DNA of 64,000 nt from Chryseomicrobium excrementi (GTDB taxonomy: Bacteria > Bacillota > Bacilli > Bacillales_A > Planococcaceae). Location of the stretch: assembly GCF_002798305.1 (NCBI RefSeq), contig NZ_PCGR01000001.1, positions 310,001 to 374,000 of the forward strand, in the 5' to 3' direction. Below the pieces are notes generated by a model. It ran no database searches and was not told the origin of the DNA. It saw only the letters and a list, made by a program, of their open reading frames with translations. Within the stretch, counting starts at the first letter, position 1. The number at the start of each line of letters is the position of its first letter. This document shows positions 18,935-28,530 of the stretch, one piece after another. A program made the translations under genes and the position numbers.

Positions 18935-19711
18935 GTGGGGAAAATTAAAGTGATGATTGTAGATGACAATAGAGACTTGGTGAACACTATTGCCGATTAT
19001 TTTAAAGAGCATCCATCAATTGAAGTGATTCACACAGCATTTAACGGCAAGCAATGTCTCGACCTTTTAGAAAAAGAAGTGCCGGATGTATTGTTATTGG
19101 ACATTATCATGCCACATTTAGACGGAATTGCTGTTATGGACTACTTGCACAAAGAGCAATTGTATCCACAAATGAAGGTCATCATGCTGACAGCCTTTGG
19201 TCAAGAAGAAGTCATGAAACAAGCGGTAGATCTAGGTACGGCGTATTTCATGTTGAAACCATTTGAATTCGACCGCCTCGTCCAGCAGATTTTGCAAGTC
19301 GTCGGCAATGGACAGAGCACGACAGATGTGACACCAAAGCGTCATATCTTCAAAACAAAAGGCATCGACTTTACCATCACCAATGTGATTAAAGAAATAG
19401 GTGTACCAGCACATATCAAAGGGTATTCGTATTTACGTGAAGCCATTCAAATGGTCTACCATGATATAGAACTTTTAGGATCGGTTACAAAAGTACTTTA
19501 TCCAGAAATCGCAGAGAAGTTTGATACGACACCTTCTCGTGTTGAACGCGCCATCCGCCATGCGATCGAGGTGGCATGGAACCGCGGGAATTACGAGACG
19601 ATTTCACAGACATTTGGCTACACAGTCCATCATTTAAAAAGCAAACCTACCAACTCCGAATTTATTGCGATGATTGCTGATAAGATTCGATTGGAGAACA
19701 TGGCTAGCTAA
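18935..19711 (+). CDS. spo0A: Response regulator Spo0A
   Basis: A 258-residue response regulator, in B. subtilis the master switch for sporulation and biofilm entry. The receiver domain has the acidic pair VDDN, the phosphoacceptor Asp about 56 in [12 protein letters not shown], the Thr of MLTAFGQ and the Lys of MLKPF. The C-terminal effector domain keeps [30 protein letters not shown] and the recognition helix [15 protein letters not shown]. The GTG start has proper spacing from AGGGGAT and matches the GTG used in B. subtilis; an ATG three codons upstream lies on the ribosome site. All key residues are intact although spoIVB and spoIIIA are gone from the locus, so Spo0A probably has a non-sporulation role. 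Confidence 0.95.
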   Translation: MGKIKVMIVDDNRDLVNTIADYFKEHPSIEVIHTAFNGKQCLDLLEKEVPDVLLLDIIMPHLDGIAVMDYLHKEQLYPQMKVIMLTAFGQEEVMKQAVDLGTAYFMLKPFEFDRLVQQILQVVGNGQSTTDVTPKRHIFKTKGIDFTITNVIKEIGVPAHIKGYSYLREAIQMVYHDIELLGSVTKVLYPEIAEKFDTTPSRVERAIRHAIEVAWNRGNYETISQTFGYTVHHLKSKPTNSEFIAMIADKIRLENMAS

Positions 19712-19724
19712 AGGAGACGATTTC

Positions 19725-20435
19725 ATGCTTCCAGTTTATGCGCATCGAGGTGCATCAGGATATAGAATGGAAAATACACTCGCTGCGTTCAAAGAAGCGA
19801 TCAAACGAAAAGCAAGGGGAATTGAAATTGACTTGCAGCTTACTGCTGACGGACAGCACATGATTCTTCATGATTTAGATTTGTTCCGTCTGACAGGTCA
19901 AAACAAACAAGTGCGTGACGTGGCAGCAGAAGAGCTGATGCAATGGAAGGTCGGCAGACGTTTTTTTCGTAAGTGGTTTGGCCATCGCATTTTGACATTA
20001 CGTGAATTTTTAGAGTTTGCGAAACCCCATCAAGTTGCTTTGAATGTTGAATTGAAAGAGACCTACATGGGAAAGACGGAGAAGATAGCGGAAGTTGTAG
20101 AGCTGCTCCGAGAGTTTGAAGACGTGCATTTCTCTTCATTTGATATTTCCATCTTAGATGCCGGTCACTCGATGTTTCCAGAATACGACTGGTGTTTGAT
20201 CGGCAAAAAATCAACGGACTGGGAAGAGATGAAACAGTATACATGGCTCAAGACGATTCACATGAACAAGCGCTATTACCAGGCGAAGTGGGTAGCACCG
20301 CTGTGTGAGCGGTATTCATTCCGTTTTTATGGTTTGACAGGAAAAGAAAAATTCATCACCAATCCAAAACCTTGCGTCATCGGTTGGATCAGCGATTATC
20401 CAGATATTGTGGAGCGAACACAAAGAAAAGCGTAA
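19725..20435 (+). CDS. yqiK: Glycerophosphodiester phosphodiesterase (YqiK-like)
   Basis: A 236-residue GDPD-family enzyme that hydrolyses glycerophosphodiesters to glycerol-3-phosphate and an alcohol. It has the catalytic opening YAHRGASGYRMENTLAAF (HR...EN), GIEIDLQLTADG, and MILHDLDLFRLTG, plus VELKE; all TIM-barrel metal and acid-base residues are visible. No signal peptide is seen, so it is likely cytoplasmic. The start follows AAAGGAG, 13 bp after spo0A; B. subtilis has yqiK in the same neighbourhood. Confidence 0.9.
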   Translation: MLPVYAHRGASGYRMENTLAAFKEAIKRKARGIEIDLQLTADGQHMILHDLDLFRLTGQNKQVRDVAAEELMQWKVGRRFFRKWFGHRILTLREFLEFAKPHQVALNVELKETYMGKTEKIAEVVELLREFEDVHFSSFDISILDAGHSMFPEYDWCLIGKKSTDWEEMKQYTWLKTIHMNKRYYQAKWVAPLCERYSFRFYGLTGKEKFITNPKPCVIGWISDYPDIVERTQRKA

Positions 20436-20450
20436 AGTTATAAATAGTGA

Positions 20451-20489
20451 AAAAGCAGTTTCTCGTATTATGGAGAAACTGCTTTTTCT
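20451..20489 (+). terminator. Terminator of spo0A-yqiK
   Basis: GCAGTTTCTC (20455-20464) and GAGAAACTGC (20473-20482) form a perfect stem preceded by AAAA and followed by TTTTTC. Confidence 0.85.
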
Positions 20490-20502
20490 ATGCTGCTTTT
20501 AG

Positions 20503-20584
20503 GTGTAGGGGAAGCGTTCCGCGGGCGAAGGCTGAGCCTCGGTCTCAGCTTCCGCTTTTCATCCCGCTGGAGTCACCCCTACAC
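20503..20584. repeat. 82-bp interspersed palindromic repeat, copy B
   Basis: Inverted copy of the repeat at 4950-5031, same 82-bp length, same GTGTAGGGG/CCCCTACAC ends, with about half a dozen substitutions. As with copy A it sits beside a terminator in a non-coding gap. Confidence 0.9.
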
Positions 20585-20627
20585 TCTTTTCAAATTGTAT
20601 TAGGGCTCTGACATAGAAATAATTCTT

Positions 20628-20882
20628 TCACAGTTTCGTTTTCTCTTTGAATCGATCGGATACACGGCCATTCTTTCTGTCTCTTCGAAGTAAAAATCCT
20701 GCAAAGAAGCCTACACCCAAAATCATAAAGAGTAATCCGAGTAGGAACTGCAGCCAAAGTGGAGCAGCACCAAGGTTAGAAATCCCAAAAAAAGTATCGC
20801 GCATCAATTTGATTCCATAAGCAGCTAGAATGCCTGGAATAACTAGAACTATCAGTGCAACTAAACGTGCCACGTGCTTCAT
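20628..20882 (-). CDS. yqzF: DUF2627 small membrane protein (YqzF)
   Basis: An 84-residue protein with two membrane segments (about residues 5-24, LVALIVLVIPGILAAYGIKL; and about 42-64, LQFLLGLLFMILGVGFFAGF) and a basic C-terminal tail. The RDTFFGI motif between them is typical of DUF2627. B. subtilis yqzF occupies the same place between yqiK and bkdR. An AAGGAG lies directly against the ATG, so the true start may be the GTG three codons in (20873), which has ideal spacing. Function unknown. Confidence 0.82.
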   Translation of the reverse strand: MKHVARLVALIVLVIPGILAAYGIKLMRDTFFGISNLGAAPLWLQFLLGLLFMILGVGFFAGFLLRRDRKNGRVSDRFKEKTKL

Positions 20883-20920
20883 CTCCTTACCTATTGATAC
20901 TATCGCACGGCTAAAAATGA

Positions 20921-20949
20921 TTGTCAATTGAGTTCTCTTGCGTTATGAT
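20921..20949 (+). promoter_or_regulatory. Sigma-A promoter of the bkd operon
   Basis: TTGTCA (20921-20926), 17 bp, TATGAT (20944-20949), 51 bp before the bkdR start. No -24/-12 sigma-54 element (GG-N10-GC) was found upstream of bkdR or between bkdR and ptb. Confidence 0.75.
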
Positions 20950-20959
20950 AAGTAGGAAA

Positions 20960-21004
20960 TGCAACAACTTGCACTAACGCCAGGGAGGTGTGCAATATAT
21001 TGCA
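20960..21004. promoter_or_regulatory. Two TGCAA-N4-TTGCA palindromes flanking the bkdR ribosome site
   Basis: TGCAACAACTTGCA (20960-20973) and TGCAATATATTGCA (20991-21004) have identical five-base arms and lie 31 bp apart, three helical turns. The first covers the expected transcription start region; the second covers the TTG start codon. They look like a dimer-dimer operator, plausibly for BkdR itself, whose HTH_8/Fis-type domain binds palindromes. Confidence 0.6.
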
Positions 21005-22955
21005 AAAGATAATGTTACTAGGGGCAGGTCGTGGCGGGACAGCCATTCTTCGTCTTCTACATACCAGCGGCAGCTTTTCATTCAGTGCTGTGATCGATGA
21101 AAATCCGGATGCGCCTGCGCTCGAGCTTGCACGCTCTTATGGAATTCTTACCGATACGGACTGGCGGCCCTATTTGACACCTGATATCGATGTGATCATC
21201 GATGCGACAGGAGATCCGGAGCTGTTTCCTGAACTGCTGAAACGGCGAGACCGCTCAACAGTGGTCATTCCAGGAGAAATCGCATCTGTTCTCGTTCAGC
21301 TGATTGAAGAAAAAGAACGCAGTTTCCACATGATGGATTCCCAGCGCCGTATTCAACGAATTTTGTTTGATTCCATGGAAGAAGGAATCATCAGTATCAA
21401 TGAATCGGGAAAAATTACGTTTTTTAATACAAGTGCTGCCAAGCTTACACAAGTATCAAAAGATGAAGTGATTGGCAAACATATTCATGAGGTCATTCCT
21501 GATAGTAAATTAATGCACGTGATCGAGTCAGGGCGCTCTGAGACCAATCAGCAATTAACTCTTGAAAGCGGTACCAAAATTGTTACTTCACGCTTTCCAA
21601 TTACAACAGAAGAAGGGAAACGGATTGGAGCGTTTGCTGTATTTAAAGATATATCTGAAATTCAACAAATGGCCGAAGAACTTACAAACCTTCGAGAAAT
21701 CCAAATGATGCTAGAAGCCATCATACAATCTTCAGACGATGCGATTTCAGTTGTAGACGAAAACGGAATTGGTTTGCTGATCAACCCGGCGTACTCTCGA
21801 ATTACCGGACTACAGGAAGACGACGTGATTGGGAAACCCGCTGAAGCAGATATCGCAGATGGAGAAAGTATTCATAGGCAAGTCCTTGAAACCAGGAAGC
21901 CTGTCCGAGGCAAGCAATTACAGGTCGGAAAAGATAGAAAAGACGTCATTGTAAACGTAGCACCGGTCATTGTGAACAATCGGTTAAAAGGTAGTGTCGG
22001 TGTCATTCATGACGTTACTGAGATGCGCTCAATGATGAAAGAGCTTGACCGTGCCAGATTGTTGATTCGTTCTCTTGAGTCCAACCTGTCGTTTGAAGAC
22101 ATTATTGGAAAGTCCGAGAAAATCCAGTTTGCAAAAGATCAAGCTAAACTTGCTTCCAATGTTCCCGTTACGGTTCTTCTTCGAGGAGAAACAGGAGTAG
22201 GAAAAGATTTGTTTGCCCATGCCATTCATAGGAAGAGTGAACGAAGGCATAACAAGTTCATTCGGGTGAATTGTAGTTCACAAGAAGACTTGGCTAAACT
22301 ATTTCACTCTTCTAGCGATGAAAGTTACATCAAACAGGCTCAAGGTGGCACGTTGTTCTTGGATGAAATCGGTGATCTTCCACAAGAGATGCAGCAAGAG
22401 TTACTTCAATTAGTGCCACATAGCGATATTCGTCTGATTGCATCCACGAGTGATCAACTAGAAAAAAATATGCGAGACGGTTTGTTTGTCGAAGAACTTT
22501 ATTTTCACGTCAACAAAATGCCAATTTTTATACCACCACTAAGAGAACGAACGGAAGATATTCCGTTGATTCTCGAACATGTCTTGGTGAAACTAAACAA
22601 AGAGTTTGGTAGACAGATTGAAGGATTCTCAGAACGCGCATTACGAGCGCTTGAATCCTACGACTGGCCAGGAAATGTCCGGGAGCTCGAAAACGTCATC
22701 AGTCGCACACTCATTTTTATGAATACGACTGAAAAATGGATTGAAGAAAAGCATCTCCCATTGACGACGATTCGAAGAGCCCAGCCGGTTCTTCCAGAAG
22801 GTTCTTTATCGGACCTTGTAGAAGAATACGAGCGCAAGCTTATCCAAGATACTCTTGCTACGTTTAAAGGTAACAAATCAGAAGTAGCAAAAAAATTAAA
22901 GATCTCACTTCGTACTCTTTATTACAAGATTGAGAAACTTGGAATCGAAGATTAA
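21000..22955 (+). CDS. bkdR: BkdR-type AAA+ regulator lacking the sigma-54 GAFTGA loop
   Basis: A 651-residue regulator of the bkd operon. Domains in order: Rossmann-like N-terminus (LLGAGRGGTAILRLL, residues 5-19), two PAS domains (about 115-220 and 232-340), AAA+ domain (Walker A GETGVGKD about 395, Walker B GGTLFLDEIGDL about 446, PPLRERTEDIPL, WPGNVRELENV) and a C-terminal HTH_8 helix-turn-helix (NKSEVAKKLKISLRTLYYKI). Between NCSS and GGTLFLDEIG the family normally has ELFG-EKGAFTGA; here there is only QEDLAKLFHSSSDESYIKQAQ, so the sigma-54 contact loop is deleted, and a second loop before RLIASTS is also short. It is likely a sigma-54-independent regulator, like TyrR. TTG start behind GGGAGG; ATG 21012 is possible. 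Only 12 bp separate it from ptb. Confidence 0.85.
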   Translation: MQKIMLLGAGRGGTAILRLLHTSGSFSFSAVIDENPDAPALELARSYGILTDTDWRPYLTPDIDVIIDATGDPELFPELLKRRDRSTVVIPGEIASVLVQLIEEKERSFHMMDSQRRIQRILFDSMEEGIISINESGKITFFNTSAAKLTQVSKDEVIGKHIHEVIPDSKLMHVIESGRSETNQQLTLESGTKIVTSRFPITTEEGKRIGAFAVFKDISEIQQMAEELTNLREIQMMLEAIIQSSDDAISVVDENGIGLLINPAYSRITGLQEDDVIGKPAEADIADGESIHRQVLETRKPVRGKQLQVGKDRKDVIVNVAPVIVNNRLKGSVGVIHDVTEMRSMMKELDRARLLIRSLESNLSFEDIIGKSEKIQFAKDQAKLASNVPVTVLLRGETGVGKDLFAHAIHRKSERRHNKFIRVNCSSQEDLAKLFHSSSDESYIKQAQGGTLFLDEIGDLPQEMQQELLQLVPHSDIRLIASTSDQLEKNMRDGLFVEELYFHVNKMPIFIPPLRERTEDIPLILEHVLVKLNKEFGRQIEGFSERALRALESYDWPGNVRELENVISRTLIFMNTTEKWIEEKHLPLTTIRRAQPVLPEGSLSDLVEEYERKLIQDTLATFKGNKSEVAKKLKISLRTLYYKIEKLGIED

Positions 22956-22967
22956 AGGAGGGTGACG

Positions 22968-23852
22968 ATGAAAACATTTGATGACCTACTAAAGCAAAGT
23001 GCTGAACGGGATAAGAAAACCATTGCGATTGCCTGTGCAGCAGATAAAGAAGTGTTAGAAGCGGTCTCACAGGCTCTCAATCATCAATTAGCGAAATTTA
23101 TCTTGTTTGACACCGAAGAGGCTTTTACTAGCTTTTCTGAACTCGTGCCCCAGCACGCGGATGTTGAAGTTCGCTATAGCACTTCAGCACAACTAGCTGT
23201 TCGAGAAGCAGTCCAAGCAGCGGGAACGGGACAAGCAGATGCTTTGATGAAAGGCCATGTAGACACGGCAGCACTTCTTCGAGAAGTGTTGCGCGATGAC
23301 AATGGCTTAAAGACAGGGAAGACGATCTCGCATGTAGCGGTCTTCGAGTTTCCGGACTTTGATCGTCTGTTATTCGTAACAGACGCTGCGATGAACATTG
23401 CACCAGATGTAAAACAAAAGAAAGACATTATCGTCAATGCTGTTGCAGTAGCCCACCGAATTGGAATCAATCATCCAATCGTTTCGCCACTCAGTGCGGT
23501 GGAGGTTGTCAATCCGGCCATGACATCAAGCACGGATGCGGCCTTGCTGACGATGATGAACCAACGAGGTCAACTTACAGGCTGTACTGTAGAAGGACCC
23601 CTTGCTTTTGACAATGCGATATCAGTCGCTTCCGCAAAAGCGAAAGGGATTGAGTCGAAAGCCGCTGGACACGCTGATATTTTAGTCGTTCCAAACATTG
23701 AAGCAGGAAATATTCTTTATAAATCGTTTATGTACTTTGCTCATGCTAAAGTTGGGGCGGTCATTGAAGGTGCTAAGGTACCTATCGTGTTGACTTCACG
23801 TGCCGACAGTGCAGAAAGCAAATTATATTCAATAGCGCTAGCCGCTTACTAA
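22968..23852 (+). CDS. ptb: Phosphate butyryltransferase
   Basis: A 294-residue phosphotransacylase that converts isobutyryl-, isovaleryl- or 2-methylbutyryl-CoA to the acyl phosphate, which Buk uses to make ATP and a branched acid. It shows [40 protein letters not shown] and [17 protein letters not shown], all typical of Ptb. The start ATGAAAACATTTG follows AAAGGAGGG, five bases after it; a GTG two codons upstream overlaps this site. First enzyme gene after bkdR. Confidence 0.94.
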   Translation: MKTFDDLLKQSAERDKKTIAIACAADKEVLEAVSQALNHQLAKFILFDTEEAFTSFSELVPQHADVEVRYSTSAQLAVREAVQAAGTGQADALMKGHVDTAALLREVLRDDNGLKTGKTISHVAVFEFPDFDRLLFVTDAAMNIAPDVKQKKDIIVNAVAVAHRIGINHPIVSPLSAVEVVNPAMTSSTDAALLTMMNQRGQLTGCTVEGPLAFDNAISVASAKAKGIESKAAGHADILVVPNIEAGNILYKSFMYFAHAKVGAVIEGAKVPIVLTSRADSAESKLYSIALAAY

Positions 23853-23874
23853 ACTACTATTGGAGGAATTACAA

Positions 23875-24969
23875 ATGGAAATTTTCAAATATATGGAGAC
23901 TTATGATTACGAGCAATTGATTTTCTGTCAGGACAAAACATCAGGACTAAAAGCAATCATCGCAATTCACGATACAACTCTAGGTCCAGCTCTTGGTGGA
24001 ACACGTATGTGGAATTACGCTACAGAAGAAGAAGCGATCGAAGATGCACTTCGCCTTGCAAAAGGAATGACTTACAAAAATGCTGCAGCCGGTCTTAACC
24101 TTGGCGGAGGAAAAACAGTTATTATCGGCGATCCACTAAAGGACAAAAATGAAGAGATGTTCCGTGCATTCGGTCGTTTCATCCAAGGTTTAAACGGACG
24201 CTATATCACAGCAGAAGATGTCGGTACGACTGTAGCGGATATGGACTTGATCCACGAAGAAACAAACTATGTAACAGGGATTTCCCCTGCATTCGGATCT
24301 TCAGGTAACCCATCTCCAGTAACAGCTTATGGTGTATACATGGGGATGAAAGCAGCTGCAATGGAGGCTTTCGGTTCAGATTCACTTGAAGGCAAAAAAG
24401 TAGCCGTTCAAGGTGTTGGAAACGTAGCTTACAAACTTTGCGAGTTCCTTCATAAAGAGGGTGCGATCTTGACAGTGGCTGACATCAACCAAGCTTCTGT
24501 AGACCGTGCAGTGAAAGAATTCGGAGCGACTCAAGTAGACGTATCTGAAATCTACTCTCAAGACGTAGATATCTTTGCACCATGTGCTCTTGGCGCGATT
24601 ATCAATGATGACACGATTCCACAATTGAAAGCTAAAGTAGTAGCAGGTGCTGCAAACAACCAATTGAAAGAACCACGTCACGGGGACAAGCTTGCTGAAC
24701 TAGGTATCGTTTACGCACCAGACTACGTAATCAATTCAGGTGGCGTTATGAACGTTGCGGATGAGTTGAATGGCTACAACCGTGAGCGCGCTATGAAACG
24801 CGTTGAAGGAATCTACGATACAATCACTCGTATTTTTGAAATCTCTAAAACAGAAGGTATTGCATCGTATGCAGCAGCAGATCGCTTAGCTGAAGAGCGT
24901 ATCGCTCGCATGGCGAAATCACGCCGTCAATTCTTACAGAACGGAAAACACTCTTTAACAAATCGCTAA
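23875..24969 (+). CDS. bcd: Branched-chain amino acid (leucine) dehydrogenase
   Basis: A 364-residue NAD-dependent dehydrogenase that oxidatively deaminates leucine, valine and isoleucine to 2-oxoacids, feeding the Bkd complex. The catalytic lysine segment [22 protein letters not shown] and Rossmann [18 protein letters not shown] are clear. The start follows TTGGAGGA. Same length as B. subtilis Bcd. Second in the operon. Confidence 0.96.
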   Translation: MEIFKYMETYDYEQLIFCQDKTSGLKAIIAIHDTTLGPALGGTRMWNYATEEEAIEDALRLAKGMTYKNAAAGLNLGGGKTVIIGDPLKDKNEEMFRAFGRFIQGLNGRYITAEDVGTTVADMDLIHEETNYVTGISPAFGSSGNPSPVTAYGVYMGMKAAAMEAFGSDSLEGKKVAVQGVGNVAYKLCEFLHKEGAILTVADINQASVDRAVKEFGATQVDVSEIYSQDVDIFAPCALGAIINDDTIPQLKAKVVAGAANNQLKEPRHGDKLAELGIVYAPDYVINSGGVMNVADELNGYNRERAMKRVEGIYDTITRIFEISKTEGIASYAAADRLAEERIARMAKSRRQFLQNGKHSLTNR

Positions 24970-24992
24970 TCAACTCTGGGGAGGCAACACAA

Positions 24993-26069
24993 ATGGAACC
25001 TTATCGAATACTTGTCCTGAATCCAGGTTCAACCTCCACGAAGATCGGCATTTATGAAAATGAACAATTGCTATTTGAAAAAACGATTCGCCATAAAACA
25101 GAAGAAATCGAAAAGTTTCCATCAATTATCGATCAATATGCATTTCGTAAAGAGATGATCTTACAGGCCCTGGATGAAGAACAAATGAATATTTCCCGTC
25201 TGTCCGCCGTGTGCGGACGCGGGGGCCTGTTACGGCCTATCGAAGGCGGCACCTATGAAGTCAACGAGCAAATGCTCGAAGATTTGCGCATCGGCTATTC
25301 GGGGCAACATGCATCGAATCTTGGTGGCATCATTGCCAACGAGATTGCAAAAGGCTTAAATATTCCTGCTTATATCGTCGACCCAGTCGTCGTAGATGAA
25401 ATGCAGGAACTTGCACGGGTCTCCGGTACAGCAAAACTTGAACGTCGTTCCATCTTTCATGCATTGAATCAAAAGGCTGTAGCACGTCGCTACGCGAAGG
25501 AGATAGGCAAACCGTATGATTCGTTATCTCTCATCGTCGTTCATATGGGCGGTGGTGTGACAGTCGGTACCCATCATTTAGGAAAAGTAATAGACGTCAA
25601 CAATGGTCTTCATGGAGACGGCCCGTTCAGCCCAGAGCGTGCGGGAAGTGTTCCGATCGGAGACCTGATTGAACTGTGTTTCTCTGGACAGTACTACCAG
25701 CATGAGGTTATGAAGATGATTGTCGGTCAAGGTGGTCTGGTCAGTTATCTTGGAACAAATGATGCGGTGACAGTCGAAAAACGCATCGAACAAGGTGACC
25801 AAGAGGCGAAGTTAATCTACGACGCTATGGCGTATCAAGTGGCTAAAGAAATCGGTGCTCAAAGCGCTGTACTTTCTGGCAAAGTAGATGCGATCTTATT
25901 GACGGGTGGCCTAGCTTACGGCAAAGCATTTGTCCAAGAAATCGCAAGTCGCATCAGCTGGATCGCAGACGTCGTTACGTATCCTGGAGAAGATGAACTT
26001 CAAGCATTAGCAGAAGGTGCTTACCGCGTATTAAGCGGTGAAGAGCAACCGAAGCATTATCCGAATTAA
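24993..26069 (+). CDS. buk: Butyrate kinase
   Basis: A 358-residue ASKHA-fold kinase making ATP from branched acyl phosphates, partner of Ptb. It shows the phosphate-1 motif [29 protein letters not shown], and the adenosine motif [14 protein letters not shown]. The start follows TGGGGAGG. With Ptb it forms an ATP-yielding route by which acyl-CoA can be released as isobutyrate or isovalerate. Confidence 0.95.
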   Translation: MEPYRILVLNPGSTSTKIGIYENEQLLFEKTIRHKTEEIEKFPSIIDQYAFRKEMILQALDEEQMNISRLSAVCGRGGLLRPIEGGTYEVNEQMLEDLRIGYSGQHASNLGGIIANEIAKGLNIPAYIVDPVVVDEMQELARVSGTAKLERRSIFHALNQKAVARRYAKEIGKPYDSLSLIVVHMGGGVTVGTHHLGKVIDVNNGLHGDGPFSPERAGSVPIGDLIELCFSGQYYQHEVMKMIVGQGGLVSYLGTNDAVTVEKRIEQGDQEAKLIYDAMAYQVAKEIGAQSAVLSGKVDAILLTGGLAYGKAFVQEIASRISWIADVVTYPGEDELQALAEGAYRVLSGEEQPKHYPN

Positions 26070-26083
26070 AGGAGGGATTTCCC

Positions 26084-27511
26084 ATGGCAAAAGAGTATGA
26101 TTTGGTCATACTTGGTGGTGGAACAGGCGGTTATGTAGCTGCGATTCGTGCAGCACAACTTGGCCTGAAAACAGCCATCGTTGAAAAAGGAAAATTAGGC
26201 GGAACATGCCTACATAAAGGATGTATTCCAAGTAAAGCCCTTTTGCGTTCTGCAGAGGTCTACCATACAGCAAAAGACCGTGCACATGAATTTGGAGTGG
26301 TGACAGGAGATGTCACACTCGACTTTAGCGCTGTCCAAAAGAGAAAACAATCGATTGTCGACCAACTGCACCAAGGTGTACAAGGTCTAATGAAAAAAGG
26401 CAAAATTGATGTATTTGAAGGAACAGGACGCATGCTCGGACCTTCTATCTTCAGTCCATCTCCAGGTGGTACGGTTTCTGTTGAGATGAACAACGGAGAA
26501 GAAAACGAAATGTTGATTCCAAAAAACGTCGTTTTGGCTACAGGATCACGACCACGCACGCTTCCAGGTCTGACAATTGACGGTGAGTTCGTCATGACTT
26601 CTGATGAAGCACTTGAAATGAAAGAACTTCCGAAGTCGATCATCATCGTAGGTGGAGGCGTCATCGGTATCGAATGGGCTTCTATGCTTCATGACTTTGG
26701 TGTCGAAGTGACGGTTATTGAATACGCAGACCGGATTATTCCAACGGAAGACGATGCCATTTCAAAAGAAATGAAAAAGATTTTAGAGAAAAAAGGGATC
26801 ACCATCATTACATCAGCAAAAGTGATGCCCGACACGCTTTCTGTTGACAATGGCGTTACGATTCAAGCCGAAATCAAAGGGGAGAATCAGTCGTTCCAAG
26901 CTGAGAAGATGCTCGTATCTGTTGGTCGTCAAGCAAATGTTGAAAACATTGGAATCGAGAATACGGATATCGTTATTGAAAAAGGCTTTATCCAAGTGTC
27001 GGATACGTATCAGACAAAAGAATCTCACATCTATGCAATCGGAGATGTCATCGGGGGTCTTCAATTAGCTCATGTAGCGAGTCATGAAGGAATTACTGCC
27101 GTTGAACACATTGCTGGACAAGACGTACATGCAATGGATACAGAGAAAGTAGCTCGCTGCATCTATTCAAACCCGGAAGCTTCAAGCGTCGGGATAACAG
27201 AAGCTCAAGCGAAAGAGCGCGGCTTCAACGTGAAAACTGGGAAATTCTCTTTTAAAGCTATCGGAAAAGCTCTTGTATACGGAGAATCTGATGGATTCGT
27301 GAAAATTATCGCAGATAAAGATACAAATGATATTTTAGGAGTCCACATGATTGGACCACATGCAACCGACTTGATTTCTGAAGCGGGTCTTGCAATGGTT
27401 CTTGATGCAACTCCTTGGGAGATCGGATCTACCGTTCACCCACACCCAACGCTTTCTGAAATCATGGGAGAGGCTGCTCTTGCAGTCGACGGCAAAGCGA
27501 TTCACAGCTAA
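26084..27511 (+). CDS. lpdV: Dihydrolipoyl dehydrogenase of the branched-chain 2-oxoacid complex (E3)
   Basis: A 475-residue FAD flavoprotein reoxidising dihydrolipoyl-BkdB with NAD. It has the FAD motif VILGGGTGGYVAAIRAAQLG, the redox disulfide GGTCLHKGCIPSKALL, the NAD motif IIVGGGVIGIEWASML, and the C-terminal catalytic HPHPTLSE His-Glu dyad. The start follows AAAGGAGGG. Position in a bkd operon distinguishes it from pdhD. Confidence 0.96.
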   Translation: MAKEYDLVILGGGTGGYVAAIRAAQLGLKTAIVEKGKLGGTCLHKGCIPSKALLRSAEVYHTAKDRAHEFGVVTGDVTLDFSAVQKRKQSIVDQLHQGVQGLMKKGKIDVFEGTGRMLGPSIFSPSPGGTVSVEMNNGEENEMLIPKNVVLATGSRPRTLPGLTIDGEFVMTSDEALEMKELPKSIIIVGGGVIGIEWASMLHDFGVEVTVIEYADRIIPTEDDAISKEMKKILEKKGITIITSAKVMPDTLSVDNGVTIQAEIKGENQSFQAEKMLVSVGRQANVENIGIENTDIVIEKGFIQVSDTYQTKESHIYAIGDVIGGLQLAHVASHEGITAVEHIAGQDVHAMDTEKVARCIYSNPEASSVGITEAQAKERGFNVKTGKFSFKAIGKALVYGESDGFVKIIADKDTNDILGVHMIGPHATDLISEAGLAMVLDATPWEIGSTVHPHPTLSEIMGEAALAVDGKAIHS

Positions 27512-27525
27512 AAGGAGGAATTGAA

Positions 27526-28530
27526 ATGACTACTCGTCATGAACAAGTTGGACTTACAAATGATGACGTACTAAAAATGTACGAGACGATGTTGCTTGCA
27601 CGTCGAATCGATGAGCGCATGTGGTTACTGAACCGCGCTGGTAAAATTCCATTCGTTATTTCATGTCAAGGACAAGAGGCAGCTCAAGTTGGTGCTGCGT
27701 ATGCTCTAGACACAGAAAAAGATTATATCGCACCTTACTACCGTGACATGGGTGTTGTTCTTCACTTTGGTATGACAGCTCGTGACTTGATGCTTTCTGC
27801 ATTTGCTAAAGCTGAAGACCCAAACTCAGGTGGACGTCAAATGCCAGGTCACTTTGGTCAGAAGAAGAACCGTATCTTGACAGGTTCTTCGCCGGTTACG
27901 ACTCAAGTTCCTCATGCAGTTGGTGTGGCTCTTGCAGCTAAAATCGAGAAAAAAGATTTCGTTTCGTTCGTAACTCTTGGTGAAGGATCTTCTAACCAAG
28001 GAGACTTCCACGAAGGTTTGAACTTCGCAGGTGTTCATAAGCTTCCATGTATCACAATGGTCGAGAACAACAAATATGCGATTTCTGTACCGTTTGACCG
28101 CCAAGTAGCAAGTAAGAACATTGCGGATCGTGCCATTGCTTACGGCATGCCTGGCGTTGAAGTGGACGGAAAAGACCCGATTGAAGTATACCGCGTCATG
28201 AAAGAAGCGGTAGAACGTGCGCGTAACGGAGAAGGTCCTTCTCTAATTGAAGCGGTAACATTCCGATTGACTGCTCACTCATCAGATGACGATGACCGTC
28301 AGTACAAATCAGCGGAAGAAATCGAAGAAGGTAAAAAGCTTGATCCAATTTTGTCATTTGCCGCGTACTTGAAAGAAAACGGCATCTTAACAGACGAGTC
28401 GGAGAAAGAACTGAACGATCGCATCATGAAAGAAGTCAATGAAGCAACGGATTACGCTGAAAATGCACCGTATGCGGCTCCTGAAGATGCCCTGAAACAC
28501 GTATATGCTGAGCAAGGAGGCGACAACTAA
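27526..28530 (+). CDS. bkdAA: Branched-chain 2-oxoacid dehydrogenase E1 alpha subunit
   Basis: A 334-residue thiamine-diphosphate subunit that decarboxylates the 2-oxo derivatives of Val, Leu and Ile. It shows FVISCQGQEAAQVGAAYAL, GRQMPGHFG, and the TPP-Mg motif in LGEGSSNQGDFHEGLNFAG through VENNKYAISVP, with the phosphorylation-loop-like region RLTAHSSDDD. The stop codon shares one base with the bkdAB start. Confidence 0.96.
   Translation: MTTRHEQVGLTNDDVLKMYETMLLARRIDERMWLLNRAGKIPFVISCQGQEAAQVGAAYALDTEKDYIAPYYRDMGVVLHFGMTARDLMLSAFAKAEDPNSGGRQMPGHFGQKKNRILTGSSPVTTQVPHAVGVALAAKIEKKDFVSFVTLGEGSSNQGDFHEGLNFAGVHKLPCITMVENNKYAISVPFDRQVASKNIADRAIAYGMPGVEVDGKDPIEVYRVMKEAVERARNGEGPSLIEAVTFRLTAHSSDDDDRQYKSAEEIEEGKKLDPILSFAAYLKENGILTDESEKELNDRIMKEVNEATDYAENAPYAAPEDALKHVYAEQGGDN

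Noticed and set aside
22956-22967. Sigma-54 promoter between bkdR and ptb as in B. subtilis
   Set aside because: Only 12 bp separate the genes; no GG-N10-GC motif is present.
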